Source: Chara braunii
Taxonomy: Eukaryota; Streptophyta; Charophyceae; Charales; Characeae
Assembly: GCA_003427395.1 (NCBI GenBank)
Contig: BFEA01000259.1
Location: forward strand, 1,898,733-1,921,232
Direction of reading: 5' to 3'
Length of the DNA stretch: 22,500 nt
Shown here: positions 7,076 to 14,348 of the stretch, one piece after another
How positions within the stretch are numbered: the stretch's first letter is position 1
Layout: every line of letters begins with the position of its first letter
Program-made: the position numbers and the translations under genes
The notes under the pieces: model-generated
Database searches by the model: none
What the model saw: the letters and a program-made list of their open reading frames with translations, nothing else
What the model was told of the DNA's origin: nothing

Positions 7076-7790
7076 CGCGGGAGCGCTCACGCTTGGCCCG
7101 CACTTTTCACTGCTCGAAGTGCCTGCCCGTTTGTGGGCTGAGCGGCAAAAAGAAATAAGGAGAGAAAAAAATTCCCCATAAAACGGTGTGAAATTAGTCC
7201 CTGCACAGTGTGCCGGGCGAACTCCCAACTGCGCTACCAAAGGGAAGGGCCGCGAGCGTGTCCTATTCGAAAAGGGTCTGCAGTGTGACTGGCGGAGGAG
7301 CTATTTTTGTAAATCCGGCCTAAGCTTCCCTTTTTTAGCGATTATACAGTTTTGGGTGCGCAGTGTGAGTGTGCCCTAAGTTGCCCTAACTAGTACTTCA
7401 GTTAGATTCTGGATGTCATGTTTTTCTGCTTTTGTTTTTTCTTTGGGTGCGCAGTGCGACGTGCTCACACTAGCACTCGGGAGAGTGCATCTACCTGCAT
7501 TAACGTCCCCCATCGTTGTTGTTCTTTTTCTTTTTTTTGCTGTTTTTGTTTTCCAACTGGTCCCCCCAGCCTCGGCCCGTCCAGCTACTGGTACTGCTAG
7601 GCTTGGCAGGCTCGACATACCGGTCGCTCAAGGCTCGGGCTGGCTGGGCCAAGTGCTGGTGGTTTAAGCAAAGGTGTGACCTTAAACCACCAGTAAAGGA
7701 ATGGAAAGGAAAAAACTGCCCGGCAAGATAGCATATGCATGAGAACAGATTCCGAGAAATACACCCATGGAAATGATCTGTTGCGCACGC

Positions 7791-7800
7791 TTTATATAAG
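7791..7800 (-). promoter_or_regulatory. TATA-like box in the 3' pseudo-LTR
   Basis: CTTATATAAA on the minus strand, in the same place as the box in the 5' copy. It lies about 50 bp downstream of the hammerhead in the element's sense direction. Promoter role is inferred. Confidence 0.3.
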
Positions 7801-7849
7801 AAATGAAGTAGCCAAAAATTGTCATACATCACAGCTTCAAAACGCGGTA

Positions 7850-7901
7850 CACCCTCGACGCGTTTTGTCTACTACCGCCTAGTAGACTCATCAGGAGGAT
7901 A
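7850..7901 (-). ncRNA. Hammerhead ribozyme motif, 3' pseudo-LTR copy (one core change)
   Basis: On the minus strand: stem I 5' strand UAUCCUC (7901-7895), core CUGAUGA (7894-7888), a perfect 8-bp stem II with loop GGCGG (7887-7867), then AAA where GAA is required, a minimal stem III ACGCGU (7863-7858), C17 at 7857 and stem I 3' strand GAGGGUG (7856-7850). Stem I pairs over 7 bp with two G-U pairs. The predicted cut is after 7857. The change at G12 (A for G) should abolish cleavage. The open stem I and very short self-complementary stem III match the minimal type I hammerheads described in Penelope-like elements. Confidence 0.82.
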
Positions 7902-8191
7902 AACATCTGCGAAGTAGATTGGCCTTTCAACGGGGCCATACCATTGCCTTGCCCCGAAACACTGTCAACCTACCCCAACCCTATCCCTAACCTTATCGCG
8001 CGAAGATGCGAAGTCGAAGACCCAATCAACGATCATTGAACGAAGATCGTGCCCTGCCATCACGGAAGCAACCATAAAAGCCATCGAAACCGTCGGGAAG
8101 AGAAGCAAGACCTGGGAGCGCTTCATCTCGGCCACCGCAGAAGTGTACCTGCACAGAACGTACGAACACAGACAATCACTCAAGCAGAACA

Positions 8192-8887
8192 CAGAAGAAC
8201 ACAAACGGTCGCTAGCTCCTGCACATGTGCGGCCACTCGGATGCTCCAACCCCGCGATGAAATCCGCAGCGAACCCCTGGATCCAAGTCTAATGCGCCGC
8301 CGGTGCCAGCGGATCAACTGTCAAAACCACGCTGGCAGACAGCAGTTGTATAGAGCAGATGGTGCCGACGGCATCAACACTTGTCACCATCGACCAACAG
8401 AGCAGCGGAACATCGAGAACGCACGTTCAACTATGAAAGGAGTTCTGCAACCGAGGTGGTATATAACCAGTCGTACGAGTGCCTCGCAGGCTCAGGCTCA
8501 GTAGAGGTACCAGCAACCGTCCCAGGCTCAGAGGAGCATCAGACGCGGAGCAGAGCATTCGGAGGTCTGGAAAACCTCCCCGGATCCAGGAATACAGGTC
8601 CAATACATCGGAAACCAAACAAAATATTGGAAACCCCCTTTCTAGGGCCCCCGGAAGCTTCCCCATGGCTCCAACCAACGGTAACTGATGCTGGCGGAAA
8701 AACAGAAAAAATCAGAAAAATTCGCACCTGGCCAATGTTCGGCGCCTGATTCATCAAAAAAAGTCCCCTACCACCCAATGACATGGCGGCAGAAATCAGA
8801 ACTGCCGAAAAAGCATTAATGCGGTAGAGTAACCCCTAGTATACAAGGCCTTGTATGGCCTACTTGGCAAAGATGCCAAGCCCCTAA
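8192..8887 (-). other. 3' untranslated region of the Penelope-like element
   Basis: These 696 bases lie between the reverse transcriptase stop (8888-8890) and the 3' pseudo-LTR. No domain is visible on the sense (minus) strand. Plus-strand frames across it are antisense and show no family resemblance. Confidence 0.55.
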
Positions 8888-10843
8888 TCACACGACAGCC
8901 GCTATTACTTCGGCAGCCGAAGGTCCAGACTTAGTACCAAACTTCTGAAAGGTCGACAACACAAAACGCCTCAGGTAACCCCTCATCAAAAGTTCCCGTT
9001 TAACCACGAGAATGGCTTCATGCTGTCCCCATGAGTCACTGGTAAGCCGGAACACACGATGTAGAGTGCTGAGAATTGCCCCGACCTTGGCTTTCTTGCT
9101 AGAATAGGAGGCGTAGTCCTGAAAGCAACCAAAAATCAGGTCCCCAGTGTCCCATATCGATCCTGCATTCTTAAGTATTACCAACGTTCGCAGGGAGACC
9201 CTGTGTTTGAAAAAAGTGACACCAGCAAAAGTCCAAGTACACTGGGATTCATCCGTTCGAACCAATCTAAGAGAGGAACCATAGCATCTAGAGAAGTCGT
9301 CAATGATGCCACGAGACCGATCATAGCCATCTTGCGAACGCACTGCAACGAAGATAGTCAAGTCATCAGCTATACTAAACCCTTCAACGAAAATCCGGTC
9401 CCGGCCCAAAGAAGAAAGAAAATGCCATTCTGAATGGCGCAGAGAATGCAGGCCAACGGGCAACTCGAGGATTTGCCCATCGGTACTCCAACGATTTGAC
9501 GAAGTAGGACTCCCGCATAAATGATATATGTGAAACGTAAATCAAATGAGACCATTTCACGTACCAAATCAAACGAGACCAACCAACATTCATCACGTGT
9601 CTTCCCAAAGGAAAGATATGACTCTTCACGACATTAACCCCAGTGTAGCCTTTATGCCGAAAGGTAGCCAGGAGCCAATCAACTGCCTGCCGAATCTCAT
9701 CATGCGGGAGAGACATGAACATGTCCTTGACATCGAAAGATGCTGATAGCAAATCGCAGTAACCAGGGATTCCCCAGAAACGTTGGTCCATCCTATCCAA
9801 CCCTATAGCCAGGTCCATAACTGCTCGAAGGTTAAAGTTGGAACGAGAAGGGAGAGAAAACAATAAACAATTGAGGGCTCGAGAGACCCGGGAACTTGCT
9901 AGGCGAGCTGGATCCGAACACGTAGGCGAAATCGGAGGCCATCGTGTCAAATCTTTGTGCTTGGGCAATACGTAAGCATCACCAAAATGCCCAGTTGAGT
10001 CCCACTTTCCTAAAACATCCAGTTGCTTACTCTCAAACTCAGAACGCATAGTTACTAGCACATCAAGCAAATCCGACTGCACTGGTAAAAACGACAGATT
10101 CCAGCTGAATGTCATCCGAAGATGGTGATCGTAGATCACCGGACGAACAACCAATGTATCCGACGTGTTCCGATCCAAAGGGACACACACAAATTTCCTA
10201 AGTCTGAAATACCAGAGCCGCAAAACATTCGCATCTTCCTGAGATCGAAGGCTCCCTTCTTCCTCCTTATCCCAACACATCAGCAAATCGAAACGAGTGA
10301 GAATACATGAGGAATGTAGGTAACTACATATAGAAACCAACTGCTTCCCCAACTCTAAAACCCCCTCATGGGGCCGAATCCGTGGAATGTTCTTCGAATT
10401 GCGAAGAATTGAAGGAATCCCAGGAATATCTCCAATCCTAGACACCACATGAACTACTGACCGTTTCCACTGAGGTTCCAAATGACAAGAACATTGCACC
10501 TCACCTCCATTCTTAGTCGCCTGATGAAAAGTCCAAGGTAACCCGACACAGGAATATTCTTTTTCCAAACAAACCTAACCTTTCTGGCGATCAATCCGTG
10601 GACAGGCTTAGGCAAAGAAGAGGACTCCAAAATTCTAAGCACTAAAGCATGTACCCGAGCTGAGCTAAGGAGATGGTCAAAAGGCATACATACCAAAACA
10701 TGACGACGAACATCGATACCGATACGGTTTTTAAGGGAACGTGCCAAGATTCCTCGAAGCGAGGAACGAGTACTTTTTCCCAAAAAAGTGCGTATAGCCT
10801 TGTACCATTTGACCAGAGTGATGACCGATTTGAATTTCAACAA
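8888..10843 (-). pseudogene. Penelope-type reverse transcriptase with CxC linker (broken)
   Basis: This region encodes the linker and reverse transcriptase that would copy the element's RNA. Segments in order on the minus strand: a basic linker (10843 to about 10500); then, after a frame change, EVQCSCHL with the C-x-C pair (about 10493-10485); fingers motif YVLPKHKD, like the PLE LPKxHK signature (about 9974-9951); palm motif A FDVKDMFMSLPHDEI, like PLE D-x-x-x-L-x-x-x-[LI]P (about 9737-9693); after another frame change, GVPMGKSSSCPLA (about 9491-9453); after a third, the catalytic FSIADDL (about 9376-9356, ADD in place of YVDD) and a thumb-like basic tail to the stop at 8888. At least three frameshifts break it. 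A 23-24-bp micro-duplication lies near 9535-9582 next to one shift. PLE family confidence is high; clade placement is inferred from the domain order. Confidence 0.82.
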
Positions 10844-10965
10844 ACGGCGAGTCCAAGGTTTCCGCAGAAGGAGGGTAAGTTAGCTCTTACACAGGGTTCT
10901 ACTACTAGGAGTGAAAACCAAAGAAGAAACAGTCCATACACCCCCATTCTGCAATTCATTCAGAT

Positions 10966-11729
10966 CCTTAAGAAGAAGTGGAGCCACCAAGAATCACCGA
11001 AGTCAGACCAAAACACCGCCGAATTATTGACCAGGAATCAGCCCACAAATTACCAGATGCAACTTCTACATCAAAATCACGGAGGTTAGAAACGAGAGCG
11101 CTTCGTAGGGTTTGGAGAAGACTATCTGGCCATTCCCCTCCATTCATCCGGAACTTGATGATCCCACAGGCTGTCTCGATTGGTAGCTTACCCTTCCTCT
11201 TAATTCTCCAAGATCGTCGAGATTTCTTCGGCGTCGAAATCGGCCGTCTATGGTTGAGAGAAGGGGAGAATTTCCTAATAAGGACTCTTTCCGCTGTAAC
11301 CACCAATGAGATACCATTGACCAAAGGTATAGTGACGTAATCCCAGATTCCAATCAAACGGATCCATCTATAGAGTTTAGGGGAAGTCTCGAACCCACGG
11401 TTAATTACTGTTCGAACATGCTCATCCCAACGAATAAAAATGCCCCGAATTGGGCACCCAATATATTGGGCCTTACGCCAAGGAGAAGTAAGCAAGTATA
11501 CTACCGGACCAGTACTCCAATCATCCCAATCAACCGCGAGTAAAAGAGACCGGAACCTTTTTACCCAAAGTATTTCTCCCAAATGAGACAAAGCCACAAA
11601 GCACAACGTGACACAAGAGTCCCACAATACCCTCAATCGTGGCGAGTAACCCAACTCCCACGCTACCTTCCTATGGTTCATACAGTCCACCAAGTTCAAC
11701 CAAAGCCAAAACCGGGTCCTCCGTGACAG
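10966..11729 (-). pseudogene. N-terminal GIY-YIG endonuclease domain of the PLE
   Basis: This encodes the nuclease thought to nick target DNA for integration. The first ATG is at 11681; the frame is open from the TGA at 11730-11732. Counting from the codon at 11699, the GIY-like strand is PVVYLLTS (residues 65-72), the YIG triad is at 79-81 (QYIGCP), the helix Arg/His is RWDEH (90-94), and the metal-binding Glu is 137 in AERVLIRKFSPSLN, with the family's terminal LN at 148-149. No CCHH zinc motif was seen before the GIY strand, which points to Chlamys rather than Naiad; this is inference. The frame ends at a stop near 10968, where a frameshift separates it from the linker. It lies upstream of the reverse transcriptase, the reverse of canonical Penelope order. 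Confidence 0.82.
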
Positions 11730-12588
11730 TCAGTTAACCCCAGTATCGTCGTCATCTGGTCCCGACATTGGAGACATCGAAGGTGAGGGAGTGAAGACAA
11801 ACCCCTCATACGCCAACTTGGCGCGGATTTCAATGATTCGTTCGATGGTAGGATCCTTCGTGGTGCAAGTCACGCCTTCCTGTGCGCAAATCGCCTAGAG
11901 TTGATCCTTGGTCTTCGGAGTCAAGAGCCGTCTCTGTGCCAAGATGTAGCTAAGAAAACCGTCAGGGCCGCTCCCCGCGGCAATCTTGGTCTTTCCTCTG
12001 ATCTCACCCATACGAGACGCCTCCCCACGTGGCCTATCATCTTCCACCGAACCTTGAGAATTGAAATCCGGTTGCCTAAAGGAACGTCTCACCGGAGTAC
12101 TACACAGATTCTTACCTTTGCGCTTCCTATCACAAAGTTCATACAACTTCGCTATTTCATCCTCAATTTCCTCGATGCCTTTGTCTGCAAAATCCTCCAC
12201 CAATTTTTCTCGTTGCACCATTCGCGGGGTGCGTTCAATGTGGCAACGTGACTCCTCTCTTCTAACCTCATCTTTAGCTGCCAAATATTGCCTCCCTATT
12301 TTCGACATAACTCTCGCTTCTAACGCCTCGGAATTTGTTTCAATTTCCTGCCTAATTAGCTCATCAAATCTCCTTTTCTCTTCGATCTCCTTTCTGCTCC
12401 TCTTTCTTTTCTGCAATCAGTTGTCGAAGGAAATCCTTCTCTTCCGAATCATCTGGCTGGCGTCTTGGCGTCCAAAACTGAGGAGCCGCAGGCGCTAAGG
12501 AGCTATTAGGAGGTTTAGCACGAGTGGAAGGGCATTCCCTTGCTAAATGCCCTTCCCCTCCACAAGTAAAGCACTTGTTGGATCCCAT
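11730..12588 (-). pseudogene. ORF1 of the PLE: CCHC zinc knuckle plus charged coiled coil
   Basis: This is a Gag-like nucleic-acid-binding protein, probably coating the element RNA. The ATG at 12588 is chosen because the knuckle follows at once: CFTCGGEGHLAREC (C6, C9, H14, C19; C-x2-C-x4-H-x4-C). A proline-rich stretch follows, then a long Glu/Lys/Arg-rich region with heptad-like spacing (about residues 50-170), then an acidic C-terminus ending DDDDTGVN at the TGA 11730-11732. It is broken by a frameshift in a purine-rich stretch (about 12375-12400) and an in-frame TAG at 11895-11897. The frame after the shift is the same as that of the endonuclease downstream. The frame also stays open upstream to 12789 without a clear domain. 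Confidence 0.75.
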
Positions 12589-13043
12589 GGCGGATAACGA
12601 GAGGAACGACAGAGAATCGAAAATACCCAAAAAAGTCGTTTGTACACCTGACGCGTCTAAACTATCGTGAAGACAAAGAGTAGGAAATCCGCTCGATCCG
12701 GTATGCAATATTCGGGATGTAGACGAAGGATCGCAAGCGAGGAGTCCAATCGCCTCGGTCTTTCTACATAGAACAGTGGGAGAAGTCAAAGAAGATAGAT
12801 CGCTACATGGAACATCTATCGGTTACTCCTGTCGAAAAACGATCCTGAATCTACCAGTTACATTGTCGTAAAAAACCCATATTCTAATCAGAGCATCACC
12901 ATCACTAAGAAGAAAAGCACATCGCAGTAGCACGCATTCCATGATCGAGAAACACGCGCCAAAACAAATTCCTATGAAGCAACTAAGCGTAGGTGTGGCC
13001 ACCTGCCCAATGTGTAACCTCACTGGTGGTTGTCACGAATATC
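12589..13043 (-). other. 5' leader of the PLE between pseudo-LTR and ORF1
   Basis: About 455 bp with no recognised domain. It would be the untranslated leader of an element RNA started in the 5' pseudo-LTR. Confidence 0.5.
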
Positions 13044-13131
13044 GGAAAGGAAAAAACTGTCCGGCAAGACAGCATATGCATGAGAATAGATTCCGAGAAA
13101 TACACCCATGGAAACGATCTGTTGCGCACGC

Positions 13132-13141
13132 TTTATATAAG
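13132..13141 (-). promoter_or_regulatory. TATA-like box in the 5' pseudo-LTR
   Basis: CTTATATAAA on the minus strand. Transcription starting about 30 bp downstream would cover the leader, ORF1 and the endonuclease/reverse transcriptase, and would reach the hammerhead only in the 3' copy. Inferred from sequence alone. Confidence 0.35.
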
Positions 13142-13190
13142 AAATGAAGTAGCCAAAAAACATCATACATCACAGCTTCAAAACGCGGTA

Positions 13191-13242
13191 CACCCTTGAC
13201 ACGTTTCGTCTACTACCGCCTAGTAGACTCATGAGGAGGATA
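13191..13242 (-). ncRNA. Hammerhead ribozyme motif, 5' pseudo-LTR copy (one core change)
   Basis: Same fold as the motif at 7850-7901. Stem II is identical and perfect (13208-13228, loop GGCGG). The GAA box is intact (13207-13205), stem III is ACGUGU, C17 is at 13198, and stem I pairs UAUCCUC with AAGGGUG, one closing pair being lost. The core reads CUCAUGA instead of CUGAUGA, so the essential G5 is C. This copy should be inactive, but at a different position from the other copy. Confidence 0.82.
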
Positions 13243-13537
13243 AACATCTGCGAAGTAGATTGGCCTTTTGACGGGGCCATACCATTGCCTTGCCCCGAAA
13301 CACTATCAACCTACCCCAATCCTATCCCTAATCTTATCGCGCGAAGATGCGAAGTCGAAGACCCAATCAACGATCATCGAACGAAGATCGTGCCCTGCCA
13401 TCACGGAAGCAACCATAAAAGCCGTCGAAACCGTCGGGAAGAGAAGCAAGACGTGGGAGCGCGTCATCATCTCGGACACCGCAGAAGTGTACCTGCACAG
13501 AACATACAAACACAGACAATCACTCAAGCAGAACAGA

Positions 13538-13654
13538 GGGCCTTGCTCCACTATTCTTGGCATGCACAAAAGACACAGCATGGCGCTGTATCTTTCCATG
13601 TACTAGAGGAGATTCACTCTCGTTTTGCACATTTCGAGAGGAGTGGAGCCAGGC
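13538..13654. mobile_element. MITE, GGGCCTTGCTCCACT family, copy A3
   Basis: The left end GGGCCTTGCTCCACT matches copies A1 and A2. The right end is degraded (AGTGGAGCCAGGC). The interior shares GGCATGCAC, TCTTTCCATG and CGTTTTGCACATTT-type blocks with A2. No exact 3-bp duplication is visible. Its left end abuts the Penelope-like element. Confidence 0.55.
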
Positions 13655-13701
13655 AAAACGAGAGTGAATCTTCCGCTAGAACATGGAAAGATGCAGCGCC
13701 A
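13581..13701. repeat. Foldback 1: ~48-bp arms
   Basis: Arm 13581-13627 (TGGCGCTGTATCTTTCCATG ... GATTCACTCTCGTTTTGC) pairs with 13653-13701 (GCAAAACGAGAGTGAATC ... CATGGAAAGATGCAGCGCCA) with few mismatches, around a loop of about 25 nt. The stem could form a strong RNA or DNA hairpin. Confidence 0.92.
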
Positions 13702-13704
13702 CGA

Positions 13705-13738
13705 GGCCCCAAGGATGACACGCATAGGTCGGGAAATC
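13705..13738 (+). pseudogene. U6: U6 snRNA fragment
   Basis: AAGGATGACACGCATA is identical to the U6 region after the CCCCTGCGC block. The following GGTCGGGAAAT matches U6 AATCGAGAAAT with three changes. The preceding GGCCCC may be the U6 GGCCCC with a 5-base gap. It is only about 30 nt and directly joined to the foldback arm. Confidence 0.6.
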
Positions 13739-13867
13739 TGAGAAGGGGAAAAAAAGAGAAAAAAAAAAGAAAAGAAACTGGGTTGCTGTCAGCACGTGTC
13801 TCCCCTAGGGCCTCTGCGTGTATCCCGCGGGGCCCCTGTATTCCCGTTGCACAGAAGACAAAAATCA

Positions 13868-13986
13868 TGGAGCTGTATCTTTCCATGTTCTAAGCCAAGA
13901 TTCACTCTCGTTTTGCACATTTGGAGATCAATCGTGGAAACGGAGAGTGAATCTTTCTGTAGAACATGGAAAGATACAGCGCCACG
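13868..13986. repeat. Foldback 2: related to foldback 1
   Basis: Arm 13868-13913 (GAGCTGTATCTTTCCATGTT ... GATTCACTCTC) pairs with 13942-13986 (GAGAGTGAATC ... AACATGGAAAGATACAGCGC). It shares its sequence with foldback 1, about 285 bp away, so the pair may also anneal with each other. Confidence 0.9.
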
Positions 13987-13989
13987 ATC

Positions 13990-14348
13990 TTTTTTTTTTC
14001 CTTCCTGTTTCTTCTTTTCTATTTTGGAAAACGGCCTGGGCCTCCGAAGTGGATGACTAGACTGCAGTTACAACTCTGCCCTGCGACAGCCACGCGACGG
14101 CGGAGTTCGGCCTGCAGTGTGAACTTCAGAGGGGACTGGACTCCAAAACGGCAGTTTGAAATGTATTTTCAAACTCCCTGACCGCACCCTAGTTTTCTCT
14201 TTTTTTTTTTCAATTGCAACAATGGAAATGGAAAAAAACGGCATTCTAGGTAATGGCCTTGAGCTTCATGAGTACATGGCAAGGATTCAGGGAGGATACA
14301 TTCTCGAGAGAGTTCTTTCTTGAGTCACATGAGATACAGCTGAGGTGA
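13990..14348. other. Spacer before the LINE
   Basis: No gene. Contains T-runs at 13989-13998 and 14203-14210, a short palindrome TTTGAAATGTATTTTCAAA (about 14155-14173), and a GATACATTCTCG ... GAGATACAGC block (14294-14334) that has a diverged relative on the far side of the LINE (about 16689-16730). Confidence 0.45.

Larger units (their letters stand above)
6065..7376. mobile_element. TIR element B2 (GGGCACACTCACACTGCG), nested in T2
   Basis: The 1312-bp element begins GGGCACACTCACACTGCG and ends with the exact complement CGCAGTGTGAGTGTGCCC. TAA occurs on both sides (6062-6064 and 7377-7379), the classic PIF/Harbinger target. It shares subterminal blocks with B1 (the TGTCAGCGGCCTG block and the palindrome at 6225-6244). 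Inside lie a 188-bp tandem duplication and a GCGCTGGTCGC inverted pair (about 7001-7075). No transposase or Myb/SANT frame is recognisable, so it is non-autonomous. Confidence 0.82.
5916..7663. mobile_element. TTAA-flanked TIR element T2, interrupted by a nested TIR element
   Basis: The left end ACCACCAGTACTTGGCCCAG and the right end CTGGGCCAAGTGCTGGTGGT are inverted copies with one mismatch in 20, and TTAA lies outside both (5912-5915 and 7664-7667). The subterminal GACCGGTA block is shared with the left end of T1, so they are one family. Removing the nested element at 6065-7376 leaves about 430 bp. A third left-type end (TTAA then ACCACCAGT) follows at 7682 and appears truncated next to the Penelope-like element. 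Confidence 0.62.
7703..8191 (-). repeat. 3' pseudo-LTR of the Penelope-like element
   Basis: The 489-bp block is a direct copy of 13044-13535, differing by scattered substitutions and a 3-bp indel. Similarity starts sharply at GGAAAGGAAAAAACTG and ends at CAAGCAGAACA. It contains a hammerhead fold (7850-7901), a TTTATATAAG box (7791-7800), and a stretch with CCCTA-type units (ACCCCAACCCTATCCCTAAC, about 7973-7993) reminiscent of telomere repeats. On its high-coordinate side the sequence continues into the element's 3' untranslated region. Confidence 0.9.
7703..13535 (-). mobile_element. Penelope-like retroelement with N-terminal GIY-YIG endonuclease, pseudo-LTRs and hammerhead motifs
   Basis: Read on the minus strand, the 5.8-kb element has a direct repeat (13535 to 13044), a leader, ORF1 with a CCHC knuckle, a GIY-YIG endonuclease, a linker with a CSC motif, a PLE-type reverse transcriptase, a 3' region, and the second direct repeat (8191 to 7703). 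Endonuclease before reverse transcriptase, a CxC linker and pseudo-LTRs are the marks of the Naiad/Chlamys type of PLE, known from invertebrates and green algae. Frameshifts and stops show it is dead. I found no target-site duplication. The 5' edge is cut exactly where a MITE begins (13538), so the upstream repeat may be shortened. PLE reverse transcriptases are related to telomerase. Confidence 0.85.
13044..13535 (-). repeat. 5' pseudo-LTR of the Penelope-like element
   Basis: Direct copy of 7703-8191 (see that entry for shared content). It contains a hammerhead fold at 13191-13242 and a TATA-like box at 13132-13141. Similarity to the 3' copy stops at 13535; two bases later a MITE end (GGGCCTTGCTCCACT) begins, so this boundary is probably due to the MITE and not the true element end. 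Confidence 0.9.

Noticed and set aside
8049-8504. Plus-strand frame of 151 residues in the 3' pseudo-LTR and 3' UTR
   Set aside because: Antisense to the retroelement, not conserved through the same block at 13044-13535, and without any known motif.
10673-11340. Plus-strand frames opposite the endonuclease and linker
   Set aside because: Shadows of the minus-strand coding sequence, where GIY-YIG and CxC motifs are found.
12061-12498. Plus-strand Ser/Leu-rich frame
   Set aside because: It is the antisense of the charged coiled-coil ORF1 and explained by its codon composition.
7703-13043. Target-site duplication of the Penelope-like element
   Set aside because: Flanks at 7690-7702 and 13536-13550 do not match, and the 5' edge is disturbed by a MITE.
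7703-13535. LTR retrotransposon (Gypsy/Copia) interpretation of the repeat-flanked element
   Set aside because: The repeats lack TG...CA ends, no primer-binding site, protease, RNase H or integrase was seen, and the nuclease is GIY-YIG upstream of a PLE-type reverse transcriptase.
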